Assembly: GCA_014642895.1 (NCBI GenBank)
Contig: BMJD01000001.1
Span: 62,001 to 126,000 of the forward strand
Reading direction: 5' to 3'
DNA from: Lentibacillus populi
GTDB lineage: Bacteria > Bacillota > Bacilli > Bacillales > Amphibacillaceae
DNA length: 64,000 nt
A model generated the notes under the pieces. The model was not told where the DNA came from. It saw nothing but the letters and a program-made list of their open reading frames with translations, and ran no database searches. Shown in pieces: positions 8,307 to 17,151 of the stretch; within the stretch, counting starts at the first letter, position 1; each line of letters starts with the position of its first letter. The position numbers were made by a program, and so were the translations under genes.

Positions 8307-9509
8307 ATGGAATTCGATCATATATTAATCCGGTATGGTGAAATGGCCTTAAAAGGAAAAAACAGAAAAAAATTTATCGTTAAATTACAAGAAAATATCC
8401 AGCGGAAATTAGCCGATTTCCCTGACGTAAAAGTAACAAGGACACAGGGAAGAATGTTTGTCCTGTTGAATGGAGAGGATCCTGTCCCGATTGTTGCCAA
8501 ATGTAAAGAAGTGTTTGGGATTCATAGTCTGAGCTTGGCAATCAAAGTGGAAAATGATGAAACAAAGATAAAAGATGCGGCACTATATGCATTAACCACC
8601 AGTGAAAATGTGAAGACATTCAAGGTTTCTGTCAAACGAATCGATAAAAACTTTCCGATTCATTCACAGGAAATGAACCAGGTAATCGGAACCCATTTAC
8701 TAGTCAATACTACCAGATATAAAGTCGATGTACACAATCCGGACCTGGAAGTAAAAGTTGAAATTCGTACGGAAGCAACATATATTACAGCAAGCATCAT
8801 TCCTGGATTAGGAGGATTGCCGGTCGGAACTTCCGGAAAGACATTACTCATGCTTTCTGGTGGAATCGACAGTCCCGTTGCAGGATTCCTGGCAATGAAA
8901 CGTGGTGTCGAAATTGAAGCAATTCATTTTCACTCCCCGCCATTTACCAGTGAGCGTGCCAAACAAAAGGTGCTTGATTTAGCCCGTAAGCTAACGGAAT
9001 ATGGAAATACGGTTAAGGTGCATATTGTCCCATTCACCAAAGTACAGCAGTCCATCTTTCGCGAAATGCCCGATGGATATGCTATGACGATTATGCGGCG
9101 AATGATGTTCAGAATAAGCGAAATACTTTGTGAAAAGGAACATATTTTATCGATTACAACTGGTGAAAGTCTCGGTCAGGTAGCCAGTCAAACAATGGAA
9201 AGTATGAATGCCATTAATGAAGTGACAACTATGCCGATTCTCCGGCCGCTAATTGCTATGGATAAAAATGACATCATTAAGGTATCCCGAACTATTCATA
9301 CGTATGATATCTCTATTAGACCGTATGAAGACTGCTGTACGATCTTTGTCCCGAAATCACCTAAGACCAGGCCTGGAAGGGAAAAGGTAAATTATTTTGA
9401 AGGGCAAATGAATATTACGGAAATGCTTGAAGAAGCTGTTCGAGGGATTGAAACAGTAAAGGTAACAAATAAGAGTGATACTGTTGGAGAATTCGATGAT
9501 TTATTTTAG
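8307..9509 (+). CDS. thiI: tRNA 4-thiouridine synthase ThiI
   Basis: Adenylates U8 of tRNA and replaces its oxygen with sulfur; it also serves thiamine thiazole synthesis in some bacteria. The 400 residues hold an N-terminal ferredoxin-like plus THUMP region (about 1-165) and a PP-loop ATPase domain with LSGGIDSP at about 183-190. The C-terminal rhodanese domain of E. coli ThiI is absent, as usual in Bacillus. It is coupled to nifZ, the sulfur donor, with 5 bp between them. Confidence 0.96.
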   Translation: MEFDHILIRYGEMALKGKNRKKFIVKLQENIQRKLADFPDVKVTRTQGRMFVLLNGEDPVPIVAKCKEVFGIHSLSLAIKVENDETKIKDAALYALTTSENVKTFKVSVKRIDKNFPIHSQEMNQVIGTHLLVNTTRYKVDVHNPDLEVKVEIRTEATYITASIIPGLGGLPVGTSGKTLLMLSGGIDSPVAGFLAMKRGVEIEAIHFHSPPFTSERAKQKVLDLARKLTEYGNTVKVHIVPFTKVQQSIFREMPDGYAMTIMRRMMFRISEILCEKEHILSITTGESLGQVASQTMESMNAINEVTTMPILRPLIAMDKNDIIKVSRTIHTYDISIRPYEDCCTIFVPKSPKTRPGREKVNYFEGQMNITEMLEEAVRGIETVKVTNKSDTVGEFDDLF

Positions 9510-9609
9510 TTACTTCCGGTTTTTTGAGATTATGCTGAATATGTTTATAATCTCATAAAGGTGTAAAAACAAGTTGGCAATTCTAACAGGAACTACCAAT
9601 AGAAAAATT

Positions 9610-9639
9610 GCATGTTTGTCCCCCTTGTTACACATTATA
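9610..9639 (+). promoter_or_regulatory. Forespore sigma-G promoter of sspA
   Basis: GCATG (9610-9614) and CATTATA (9633-9639) are separated by exactly 18 bp. This fits the sigma-G consensus GHATR-N18-CATNHTA. It lies 24 bp upstream of the SASP start codon, as expected for late forespore expression. Confidence 0.75.
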
Positions 9640-9662
9640 TAAGTACCAAGGAGGTGAGGAAC

Positions 9663-9869
9663 ATGGCTTCTAATAATAATTCAAACCAATTAGTTGTACC
9701 TGGTGTACAACAAGCATTGGATCAGATGAAGACTGAGATTGCTCAAGAATTCGGCGTACAACTTGGTGCCGATACTACCTCTCGTGCTAACGGTTCTGTT
9801 GGTGGAGAAATCACAAAACGTTTGGTAACAATGGCTGAACAACAATTTAGCGGACGTCAACAATTTTAA
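9663..9869 (+). CDS. sspA: Alpha/beta-type small acid-soluble spore protein
   Basis: Coats and protects DNA in the dormant spore and is degraded at germination. The 68-residue protein has both conserved SASP blocks: the germination protease site region [11 protein letters not shown] and the DNA-binding block [15 protein letters not shown]. The start at 9663 follows a very strong ribosome site, AAGGAGGTGA. The ATG at 9612 lies inside the promoter and is not used. It is a single gene between a sigma-G promoter and a strong terminator. Whether it is the true sspA orthologue or another alpha/beta SASP cannot be told; the position next to thiI supports sspA. Confidence 0.93.
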   Translation: MASNNNSNQLVVPGVQQALDQMKTEIAQEFGVQLGADTTSRANGSVGGEITKRLVTMAEQQFSGRQQF

Positions 9870-9883
9870 ATGAAATGGCTAAG

Positions 9884-9914
9884 AAGGCTACCTCGGGTCG
9901 AGGTAGCCTTCTAT
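9884..9914 (+). terminator. sspA terminator
   Basis: A perfect 12-bp stem, GAAGGCTACCTC with GAGGTAGCCTTC, is followed by TATTTTAAC. It also lies downstream of the convergent nadK2 gene. Confidence 0.9.
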
Positions 9915-9939
9915 TTTAACTTACTATAATGTCTTTTGT

Positions 9940-10740
9940 TTACAAGAATGTTCTCTTCACACGATCCCAGTAAGAGTTATTTTTTAATTTGACAGTCTTT
10001 ATTACTTTATCACTGAGGGTAACCGTGATGTTTTTAATGTTCTTTATCGGGAATGCTTCATTGTCCAACCCAATAATTGGATGATCATTACCATCCTGAA
10101 TAACATCAAGCCCCAGTTTCCGGTCTTTATTCAATACAAATGAGGAACCGAGCGTGCGATAACGATTATTGTTAAGTGAAGCAAGTTCCGAAACTTGGAA
10201 ACAAGGTATCTTTGGATCAATTACTGCACCACGGGTTGATTTGTTGTAGCCAGTTGACCCGGTCGGGGTTGCCACGATTAACCCATCACCACGGAATGTT
10301 TCAAAATACATATCATCGATCCGAACATCAATGACGATTGTTTTAATAATGGTAGAACGAATACTAATCTCGTTTAGACAGTAAAAAGATGTTCCGTCAT
10401 TAACCTGAACCGTTATAACCGGGAATTTGCGTACCTCCATTTCTTCATTCACCATTGTATCAAGCATCGCTTCAAAATTATCCATATTGAAATCACAGTA
10501 CAATCCCGATTCATCTGACCTTGTTATTCCAGCGTATAAACAATCCTGACGAAATCCCGTTTTGCGAACTGCCTGCAAAAACGCGCCATCTCCGCCAACA
10601 CTGATAATGATACTTGCATCTTCTGGATCGGTAACAATGGAAAAACCATTTCCTTGAGCTAAATCAAATAACGGCTTTAATGTACTATCCAAGTCATTTT
10701 CCCGTCTGTAATAAAAATAGATATTTTTACGGTTTGGCAT
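9940..10740 (-). CDS. nadK2: NAD kinase 2
   Basis: Phosphorylates NAD to NADP using ATP or polyphosphate. The 266-residue protein has the GGDG nucleotide motif at 49-52 and the later NE motif (CLNEISIR). Bacillaceae have two NAD kinases; this one corresponds in position to B. subtilis ytdI/ppnKB. The start is set at MPNRKN because TGGAGG lies at the right distance before it; the longer frame starting at 10788 has no ribosome site. It is convergent with sspA. Confidence 0.9.
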   Translation of the reverse strand: MPNRKNIYFYYRRENDLDSTLKPLFDLAQGNGFSIVTDPEDASIIISVGGDGAFLQAVRKTGFRQDCLYAGITRSDESGLYCDFNMDNFEAMLDTMVNEEMEVRKFPVITVQVNDGTSFYCLNEISIRSTIIKTIVIDVRIDDMYFETFRGDGLIVATPTGSTGYNKSTRGAVIDPKIPCFQVSELASLNNNRYRTLGSSFVLNKDRKLGLDVIQDGNDHPIIGLDNEAFPIKNIKNITVTLSDKVIKTVKLKNNSYWDRVKRTFL

Positions 10741-10799
10741 TTTTTGATTGCCTCCATTTTCAAGTCTGCTGTTTATTAAGTTTATCACGTTAGTGCCAT

Positions 10800-11092
10800 T
10801 TTTTCACGCATTAACGGGCTATAGGGCTATAATATCCCCATCTTTAAGCGAGTGTAAACCAAAAACGTGAAGGGGAGATAAATAGCCCGTAAATATCCGA
10901 TTTTAGGAACAAGGACTAAAAACCCACGTGCACTGATGACGTCTTTGTGACCGCATTGCACAGGCCTCAGGCTAATTCAGTGGCAGAGTAAGGGCAAGCT
11001 GGAACCGTCACGTCCGCATGCCTTCGCCTTTCTAGTACATCTTGTGCGAAGGAACCCACCGCTGAATGAGGTTTCACTTTATCATACATGCG
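10800..11092 (+). repeat. Family B intergenic repeat, copy 1 (uninterrupted)
   Basis: It starts CGCATTAACGGGCTATAGGG and ends GCTGAATGAGGTTTCACTTTATCA. An inner hairpin pairs ATCCCCATCTT with AAGGGGAGAT, and an outer one pairs CGGGCTAT with ATAGCCCG. The segment TTTTAGGAACAAGGACTAAA near 10909 is continuous here, whereas the copy at 37 kb is split by a family A element at this point. The repeat fills most of the spacer between nadK2 and ytfI, and I see no gene in it. Confidence 0.8.
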
Positions 11093-11170
11093 ATTTTTTG
11101 GTTAAAAATTGTTGAACTGATACAAAATAGTAGTGAATGAATTTTTTTCCTATATCAGGAGTTGAGAACT

Positions 11171-11773
11171 TTGTTTTGGATTATTCTGTTCCTATTCATT
11201 TTCGGTAGCGGAATTCTGCTATTATTTTCGCGTGTCTATATATCATTTTCATTGGAGTATAGCGATGATAAGCCGATTTCAATTGTCTATGTCCGGTTGT
11301 ACGGGATCCGTTTTTTAAAAAGAAAAATTGACCTGTCCGAACTGGGAACTGCAGATGTATGGAAAGATCAATTGGCTAATAAAAGCTTTAAGGAAAAACT
11401 GGAAGTAATTCATCAGGTGATGCAAAGCTTTTTTGACATTGTTAGTGATACGATGATGGCTATGCGAATATTTTTAGATAAATTATCTATTCATAAAATT
11501 GAATGGTACTCCCGGTTTGGTACTGGGGAGGCCAGCACAACGGGATTAGCAGCCGGGGGATTATGGACAATAAAAGGGGCGCTGATCGGTTTAGTAGATC
11601 ATCTCAGTCATGTACATTGTTTACCAAATATTGATGTTCAACCAGATTTCCAGCGCAAATACATTTATTCAAAATTTGATTGTATGGTATCGATCAGAAT
11701 AGGACAAGCTATACACGCACTTATTAAAGTGATACGGAAGTCGTCGTTTCGTAAAAGAGAAGTATTGATATAA
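11171..11773 (+). CDS. ytfI: DUF2953 membrane-anchored protein YtfI
   Basis: Function unknown. It has an N-terminal hydrophobic segment (residues 2-18, FWIILFLFIFGSGILLLF) and a cytoplasmic or surface domain of the DUF2953 family. B. subtilis ytfI lies directly before ytfJ, as here, and both are linked with sporulation. CAGGAG at 11156-11161 abuts the TTG at 11162, so the TTG at 11171, nine bases on, is the more likely start. The length is 200 residues. Confidence 0.8.
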   Translation: MFWIILFLFIFGSGILLLFSRVYISFSLEYSDDKPISIVYVRLYGIRFLKRKIDLSELGTADVWKDQLANKSFKEKLEVIHQVMQSFFDIVSDTMMAMRIFLDKLSIHKIEWYSRFGTGEASTTGLAAGGLWTIKGALIGLVDHLSHVHCLPNIDVQPDFQRKYIYSKFDCMVSIRIGQAIHALIKVIRKSSFRKREVLI

Positions 11774-11783
11774 AAGAGGATAT

Positions 11784-11862
11784 GAACAAAGGCGCTGGAG
11801 CCTGACGTGGCCTACTTTGCTGTAAGCATAATAACGCCTCAAATTTTATATTTTCTTTACTA
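11784..11862 (-). repeat. Family A repeat, short form, copy between ytfI and ytfJ
   Basis: GAACAAAGGCGC runs straight into TGGAGCCTGACGTGGCC, skipping the roughly 220 internal bases of long copies. The join falls on GGCGC, which is present on both sides of the missing part in long copies, so this looks like a deletion between direct repeats. It ends in the conserved AT-rich tail TATATTTTCTTTAC. Confidence 0.8.
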
Positions 11863-11883
11863 TTCAAAAAGGAGGATCCCGAA

Positions 11884-12372
11884 ATGAGTGAACATCCAAT
11901 TCAAGGTTTAATGACAACGGCAATGGAAAATTTGAAAGATATGGTTGAAGTTAATACGATTATTGGTGATCCAGTTGAATCGCCTGATGGAAGTGTGATT
12001 ATACCGGTTTCAAAGGTTGGATTTGGTTTTGCGGCCGGTGGCAGTGAATTCAGTGGGAAAAAGAAAGGCTCGGACTCGGATCAAGGAGATAGTGGTGGCG
12101 GACAGAAAGAGATGCCGTTCGGTGGTGGTAGTGGTGGTGGTGTATCAATCACACCCGTCGCATTTTTAATTGTCAACGCTAAAGGTATCAAAATGGTTCA
12201 TCTGGACGGGAATACCCATTTAATAGAAAAGATGCTGGATTTTGCCCCGCAGGTAGTCGAGAAAATACAGCAGCTGCTGAAGGAATCAGGAAGATCTAAG
12301 AAACCAAAGAATCAAAACAAGGATAAGGATAAGGAAGAAGAAGATAAGCAGCACTCCATTTATGATATTTAA
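11884..12372 (+). CDS. ytfJ: GerW/YtfJ-family sporulation protein
   Basis: Member of the YtfJ (GerW) family made in the forespore; B. subtilis GerW is needed for germination with L-alanine. The 162 residues begin EHPIQGLMTTAMENLKDMV, contain a glycine-rich linker (GGGSGGGV around residue 80-88) before the conserved ITPVAFLIV block, and end in a lysine- and glutamate-rich tail. A strong site, AAAGGAGG, precedes the ATG. A short family A repeat separates it from ytfI. Confidence 0.92.
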   Translation: MSEHPIQGLMTTAMENLKDMVEVNTIIGDPVESPDGSVIIPVSKVGFGFAAGGSEFSGKKKGSDSDQGDSGGGQKEMPFGGGSGGGVSITPVAFLIVNAKGIKMVHLDGNTHLIEKMLDFAPQVVEKIQQLLKESGRSKKPKNQNKDKDKEEEDKQHSIYDI

Positions 12373-12485
12373 CGTGCCGTTCACAAAGTTGTTCCTATTT
12401 TTAAGTACATGATATTGGACACTACATGCCAACTTATTCATAATAAGAAGTGAGAATAAATGCAAATAAGAAGGGAATGATTCAT

Positions 12486-12986
12486 ATGGCAAATGTTACA
12501 TTCCATCAAGATCCTGTCACACTTCTTGGTACAGAAATAAAAGTGGGGGATAGTGCACCCGACTTTACTGTATTGTCCAATGATCTGAAAGAAGTTTCAT
12601 TAACCGATTATCAGGGCAAGGTGAAGCTTATTGCAGCTGTACCATCCGTTGATACCGGAGTATGTTCGGAAGAGACGAGGCGCTTCAATGAAGAAGCTGA
12701 AAAAATTCCGGGTGTACAGGTATTGACGATCAGTATGGATTTACCTTTCGCTCAGACACGTTGGTGTGCTGCTAATGGTATTAAAAATCTTGACACTCTA
12801 TCGGATCATCGTAATGCCGATTTTGCTGAAAAATATGGTGTCCTGATTAAGGAACTACGGCTACTCGCCCGGGCTGTTTTTGTGGTGGATTCCAATAATA
12901 AGGTTACATATGTCGAATATGTAGATGAAGTAACAAACCATCCCGATTATGAAAAAGCATTGGAAGCAGCTAAAACTGCAAAGTAA
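12486..12986 (+). CDS. tpx: Thiol peroxidase Tpx
   Basis: Peroxiredoxin that reduces hydrogen peroxide and alkyl peroxides with thioredoxin. In 166 residues the peroxidatic cysteine is Cys60 ([10 protein letters not shown]) and the resolving cysteine Cys94 (TRWCAAN), spacing identical to E. coli Tpx (61 and 95). The start MANVTFHQ follows AAGGGA with good spacing; the ATG-like start at 12450 has no ribosome site. A terminator follows directly. Confidence 0.96.
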   Translation: MANVTFHQDPVTLLGTEIKVGDSAPDFTVLSNDLKEVSLTDYQGKVKLIAAVPSVDTGVCSEETRRFNEEAEKIPGVQVLTISMDLPFAQTRWCAANGIKNLDTLSDHRNADFAEKYGVLIKELRLLARAVFVVDSNNKVTYVEYVDEVTNHPDYEKALEAAKTAK

Positions 12987-12995
12987 TGACAGATT

Positions 12996-13030
12996 GTCTC
13001 TCTTGCTATCGGAGTAAGAGGGACTTTTTA
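12996..13030 (+). terminator. tpx terminator
   Basis: GTCTCTCTT pairs with AAGAGGGAC (one G-T wobble) and is followed by TTTTTAT. Confidence 0.8.
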
Positions 13031-13143
13031 TGCACTGAACCAATACCTCTTAAAACAGATCTCTCCTTCTAAATCTTTGTACATGAGCCCCTTTCTTTTG
13101 TTACAATAAGTACGCCTAGCGGGAAGGAACGGAGGAACAGCAA

Positions 13144-14127
13144 ATGGAAAAATCAAACGTTGAAATACTTTTTACGTGGATTGATCATACTACAGAGACT
13201 ATTCAACAGCATGCTGATGAACCTTATTTGGACAGTTTAGCAATTGCCCTTGAATGGCTTTTTTATGAGGAAACTTCCGAGATGGATGATGATATTGCAA
13301 GACAAAAAATACAGAAAGCACTAAAGGATATCAAACTTGATCAATATACAACTGAAGACATTCAAAAGGCCGTACAGTTTGCTATTTTAAAAGGAATGAA
13401 GGACTCGACACAGCCACAGCACTTGATGACGCCTGACACAGTGGCGTTACTAGTTGGGTATCTGGCTGAGAAACTGAACAAGAAAAAAGAAAAGCTTAGG
13501 GTATTTGATCCTGCCTGCGGGACGGGAAACCTGTTGACTACAGTAATTAAACAATTGAAACAGCAAACAGAGGTGTTTGGTAGTGAAGTTGACTCCACGT
13601 TAATTAAACTTGCTTTATTAAATGCCAATTTGCAAAAACAAAATGTTGAATTTTTTCATCAGGACAGCTTACGGCCGTTTCTATTGGACCCGGTTGATTT
13701 GGTTGTCGCTGATTTACCTGTCGGGTATTATCCGGATGATGTTCGGGCAAGTGACTATGAATTGCAAGCGGCTGAAGGTCATTCATACGCCCACCATCTA
13801 TTTATCGAACAAAGCATGCATTATACGAAAGAAGCAGGATATGTAATTTTTGTCATTCCAGATTTTTTATTTGATAGTGATCAGGCGGACAAGCTGCAGG
13901 CCTTCTTACAAAAAAATGCGCACATTATTGGGGTTTTAAGCTTGCCGGAAAGTGCATTCAAGTCTGAGAAAAACGGGAAAAGCATCCTGGTATTGCAAAA
14001 AAAAGGCGACCATACGAGTGGACCAAAACAGCCATTGCTCGTAAAGCTGCCATCTTTTAAAAATGCCAAAGCAATGGATGATATTCTAGATCAAATCAAT
14101 GGTTGGTTTGCCAACTATTTAAGCTAA
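13144..14127 (+). CDS. ytxK: Class I SAM-dependent methyltransferase-like protein YtxK
   Basis: Resembles the adenine-specific DNA methyltransferases of type I restriction systems but stands alone without specificity or restriction subunits. The SAM motif is VFDPACGTGN (about residues 122-131). At the place of the catalytic NPPY motif it has ADLPVGYY (from about residue 195), so adenine methylation is doubtful. Length 327. Position before ackA and 16 bp spacing match B. subtilis ytxK-ackA, and the two are probably one operon. GGAGG precedes the ATG. Confidence 0.9.
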   Translation: MEKSNVEILFTWIDHTTETIQQHADEPYLDSLAIALEWLFYEETSEMDDDIARQKIQKALKDIKLDQYTTEDIQKAVQFAILKGMKDSTQPQHLMTPDTVALLVGYLAEKLNKKKEKLRVFDPACGTGNLLTTVIKQLKQQTEVFGSEVDSTLIKLALLNANLQKQNVEFFHQDSLRPFLLDPVDLVVADLPVGYYPDDVRASDYELQAAEGHSYAHHLFIEQSMHYTKEAGYVIFVIPDFLFDSDQADKLQAFLQKNAHIIGVLSLPESAFKSEKNGKSILVLQKKGDHTSGPKQPLLVKLPSFKNAKAMDDILDQINGWFANYLS

Positions 14128-14142
14128 GGGGGATGAAGTTAG

Positions 14143-15327
14143 ATGCGTAATATTTTAGCGATAAATGCCGGAAGCTCTTCATTGAAATATCAATTGATTG
14201 AAATGCCGGAGGAGAAGGTACTGGCAAAGGGTGTTTTCGAGCGGATCGGGTTAACGGATCCGATCTTCACCATTACCATCAATGGGAAAAAAGATAGCGT
14301 AATAGCGGACATACCGGATCATGAAGCAGCAGTAAAATGGCTATTGGAAAGATTAAAAACATCAGGTGTTATTAACGCACTGGATGAAATAAGTGCAATT
14401 GGTCACCGGGTTGTGCATGGTGGAGAACGTTTTACTGATTCTGTAAAAATAACGGATGAAGTTATCCAGGAGATTGAAGAAGTATCAGAATTGGCTCCTC
14501 TTCATAACCCGGCGAATTTGACTGGAATTCGAGCGTTTCAAGAAGTTTTGCCAAACGTTCCAATGGTTGCGGTGTTTGATACAGCATTCCACCAAACTAT
14601 GCCGGAAAAATCGTATTTATATAGTTTGCCGTATGAGTACTATAAAAAATACGGTATTCGAAAATATGGATTTCACGGCACCTCTCATAAATATGTGTCA
14701 CAGCGGGCATCTGAATTACTTGGAATTCCGTTAGATCAATTACGGCTCATTTCATGTCATTTAGGAAACGGTGCAAGTATCGCTGCAATAGAAAAAGGAA
14801 AGTCGATTGATACATCAATGGGATTTACCCCACTTGCAGGCGTTACAATGGGAACTCGCTCCGGAAATATCGATCCTGCTTTAATTCCATATATCATGGA
14901 AAAAACAGGACAATCGGCTGATGAAGTAATCAACGTGTTAAATAAACAAAGTGGTATGCTGGCATTATCAGGGTTTTCGAGTGATTTACGTGATATTGAA
15001 GAACAGGCAGGTGTTAATGATCGGGCGGAGCTTGCTTTGGAGGTCTTTGCAGCACGAATTCATAAATATTTAGGGTCGTATGCTGCCAGAATGTCTGGTG
15101 TAGATGCGATTATTTTCACAGCAGGTGTAGGAGAAAATAGTGTGACAATCCGGGAGAAGGTGTTAACCGGGCTGGAATTTATGGGTGTTTACTGGGATCC
15201 ATCGCTAAATAATATTCATGGTAAAGAGGTATTTATCAATTATCCGCACTCACCGGTAAAAGTATTGGTGATCCCAACTAACGAAGAAGTCATGATTGCC
15301 CGCGATACAGTACGCTTGACGCCTTGA
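14143..15327 (+). CDS. ackA: Acetate kinase
   Basis: Interconverts acetyl phosphate plus ADP and acetate plus ATP in overflow metabolism. The 394 residues show the ASKHA-fold signatures: [10 protein letters not shown] (5-14), [30 protein letters not shown] and the phosphate 2 motif [11 protein letters not shown]. The start codon ATG follows AAGGGGGATG. It probably shares transcription with ytxK. CcpA activation is known in B. subtilis but I see no clear cre site here. Confidence 0.98.
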   Translation: MRNILAINAGSSSLKYQLIEMPEEKVLAKGVFERIGLTDPIFTITINGKKDSVIADIPDHEAAVKWLLERLKTSGVINALDEISAIGHRVVHGGERFTDSVKITDEVIQEIEEVSELAPLHNPANLTGIRAFQEVLPNVPMVAVFDTAFHQTMPEKSYLYSLPYEYYKKYGIRKYGFHGTSHKYVSQRASELLGIPLDQLRLISCHLGNGASIAAIEKGKSIDTSMGFTPLAGVTMGTRSGNIDPALIPYIMEKTGQSADEVINVLNKQSGMLALSGFSSDLRDIEEQAGVNDRAELALEVFAARIHKYLGSYAARMSGVDAIIFTAGVGENSVTIREKVLTGLEFMGVYWDPSLNNIHGKEVFINYPHSPVKVLVIPTNEEVMIARDTVRLTP

Positions 15328-15344
15328 TATTTTCCTCAGCTGAT

Positions 15345-15635
15345 GGATAGTTTCTTTTTAAAAGTAAAGAAAGTATATAAATTTAGGCTCTATTCTGCTT
15401 ACGTCAGAGTTGGCCATGTCCAGCTCCAGCGCCCAGCAACTAGCAAACTTCACACTCCTTCACTACGATAAGTCAACATCGGTAAAAGGGGAAGTTCGGT
15501 TAAAACCGCGACGTCCTGTCGCAACACCGAACTGACCTACGTCCTGTAGGCCTCAGCTCACCGTGTTTCCTTTATCTCATTGCGGAGTGCTCCAGTTTGT
15601 ACGTTGCTAAACGGGCGCTTGCGCTTTTCTTATTG
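15345..15635 (+). repeat. Family A repeat, copy 2, with CGTCCTG loops
   Basis: It has the conserved blocks CCAGCTCCAGCGCCCAGC, ACGATAAGTCAACATCGG, GTTTCCTTTATCTC and GGGCGCTTGCGC. Its hairpins differ from those of copy 1: TTCGGT-TAAAACC-GCGAC-GTCCT-GTCGC-AAC-ACCGAA (15494-15531) and CCTACGTCCTGTAGG (15535-15549). The nested hairpin sits before the GTTTCC block here but after it in copy 1, so modules have moved or been exchanged. It overlaps the region just upstream of moaB. Confidence 0.88.
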
Positions 15636-15651
15636 GAGAGGGGATAGGACG

Positions 15652-16155
15652 ATGCCACATCAAATAGCGTATAAATCGTTAAACTGCATGATTATTACAA
15701 TTAGTGACACAAGAACAAAGGAAACGGATAAAAGTGGAAGGTTAATGACTGAATTGCTTAAACAGGCTGGACATCAGGTTCAATCGGCAGAAATTGTTCC
15801 GGATGAAACATCGGCTATTGAAAACAAGGTGAAAGCTGGAGCCGAAAACCCAAATGTGGACGTGATTTTGACAAATGGTGGTACAGGTATATCCTTTCGT
15901 GATGTAACAATTGAAACGATAAAAGACATGCTGGATAAAGAAATGACTGGCTTCGGCGAAATTTTCCGGATGTTAAGCTATCAGGAAGACATAGGCTCGG
16001 CAGCCATTCTTTCTCGAGCTATTGCCGGTGTAATCAATCGTACAGCAATTTTTGCGACGCCTGGATCAACTGGTGCAGTAAAGCTGGCGATGAATAAATT
16101 AATTCTTCCTGAACTATCACACGTCGTTCATGAAATTAACAAAGATAAAGAATAA
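15652..16155 (+). CDS. moaB: Molybdopterin adenylyltransferase-type protein MoaB
   Basis: MogA/MoaB family protein that adenylates molybdopterin during molybdenum cofactor synthesis. It has 167 residues with the family signatures ITISDTRTKETDKSG, TNGGTGISFRDVT and TPGSTGAVKLAM. The start MPHQIAY at 15652 follows AGGGGATAGGA; the frame upstream (from 15580) is the end of a family A repeat and not coding. No other molybdenum cofactor gene is in the window; B. subtilis moaB is likewise alone near ackA. Confidence 0.93.
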   Translation: MPHQIAYKSLNCMIITISDTRTKETDKSGRLMTELLKQAGHQVQSAEIVPDETSAIENKVKAGAENPNVDVILTNGGTGISFRDVTIETIKDMLDKEMTGFGEIFRMLSYQEDIGSAAILSRAIAGVINRTAIFATPGSTGAVKLAMNKLILPELSHVVHEINKDKE

Positions 16156-16190
16156 CAGCACCGCCTTCACATGGAAGGCGGTGCTGTTAG
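16154..16190 (+). terminator. moaB terminator-like hairpin
   Basis: A perfect 15-bp stem, AACAGCACCGCCTTC with GAAGGCGGTGCTGTT, directly after the stop codon. The following bases (AGTGTATTT) are only weakly T-rich. Confidence 0.75.
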
Positions 16191-16199
16191 TGTATTTAA

Positions 16200-16518
16200 G
16201 GGGATAGGAAAGTATAAAATTATAGCTCTATTCAGCTTGCACCAAGGTGGGCCACGTCCAGCTCCAGCGCCCAGCGGCTAGTGGACAACACCCGCCTCCG
16301 TACGATAAGTCAACATCGGCTCGGGTAAGAAGGAAGGCCGACTAAGAACGGGCTTTGCGCCCAACTCACGTCTCCCCCCTTTTGCAGGGGCATGTTTCCT
16401 TTATCTCCTACGTAGGAATGTTCGGTTAAAACCGCTGCTTTGCGCAGCAACACCGAACCACCCGCGTTGCGCGGGCGCAAGCACATACGCCGCTAAACGG
16501 ACGCTTGCGCCTTTGTTC
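16200..16518 (+). repeat. Family A repeat, copy 3 (full length)
   Basis: It has the same order of blocks as copy 1. Stem changes are compensated: GGGC-TTTGC-GCCC where copy 1 has GGCC/GGCC, and GCTGC-TTTGC-GCAGC where copy 1 has GCCGC/GCGGC. It also has CCCGC-GTTGC-GCGGG (16462-16476). It ends ACGCTTGCGCCTTTGTTC. It lies between the convergent moaB and stress protein genes. Confidence 0.9.
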
Positions 16519-16548
16519 ATAATGAAAATGCGGGCTGTTTTAGGCTTT

Positions 16549-16983
16549 TTATCTGACGACTAATACATCACAATTAGCATAACGGGTAATGCTTTCGGAT
16601 ACGCTGCCAATTAAAAATCGTTCAACAGCATTCATTCCGGTTGCACCGCAGATGATCAAATCTGCCTTAAAGTCACTTGCCACATCCTTGGCAATTTTCA
16701 CTTTTGGTGAACCGTATTCGACACAGCGTACTAAATTTTCAATACCGGCTGCCTTTGCCTTATCCGTGTAATTATCCAGTAGTTCTTTTGCATAATCCTC
16801 TGCGCGTTCTGCAAGGGTACGGTCATATGCTTCGGCCGTTGCAAATGTACGAGAATCAACAATGTGGGTGAGAATAAGTCTTGCCTTATTACGTTTTGCA
16901 ATATTTAATGACTTTTGAAATGCTACCTCTGAAGCTTCTGATCCGTCAACAGCGACAACAATATTTTTGTATGCAAAGTCCAT
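16549..16983 (-). CDS. Universal stress protein (UspA family, ATP-binding type)
   Basis: A 144-residue single Usp domain protein with NIVVAVDGSEASEVAF at the N-terminus and the ATP-binding pattern GATGMNAVERFLIGSVS (G-x2-G-x9-GS) near the C-terminus. These proteins bind ATP and help survival of starvation and stress; the precise role is unknown. The start MDFAYKN follows GGGGAG at 16990-16995; the longer frame has no ribosome site. It is convergent with moaB across a family A repeat. Confidence 0.88.
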   Translation of the reverse strand: MDFAYKNIVVAVDGSEASEVAFQKSLNIAKRNKARLILTHIVDSRTFATAEAYDRTLAERAEDYAKELLDNYTDKAKAAGIENLVRCVEYGSPKVKIAKDVASDFKADLIICGATGMNAVERFLIGSVSESITRYANCDVLVVR

Positions 16984-17127
16984 TTCGCATCTCCCCTTTT
17001 TTTTTCTTACTAATCTATACCCCTTTTTCAATAATGATAATCACCAGTAAATGTTTATTATAAAGTTCGACACCGCTTTTGTTGAAACTGGAAATAGAAA
17101 TCTTAATTTTTGTTGCTATTTTGTGCA

Positions 17128-17134
17128 CATACTA
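17128..17134 (+). promoter_or_regulatory. Forespore-type -10 element upstream of a 50-aa protein
   Basis: CATACTA matches the sigma-G -10 element exactly and lies 18 bp before the TTG start codon. The -35 region (17103-17109, TTAATTT) is a weak match, so the sigma factor is uncertain (sigma-G or sigma-F). Confidence 0.4.
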
Positions 17135-17151
17135 ATCATGGAGGTGATTTT

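Noticed and set aside
15580-15651. N-terminal extension of moaB from 15580
   Set aside because: The extension is translated family A repeat; the ribosome site and homology start at 15652.
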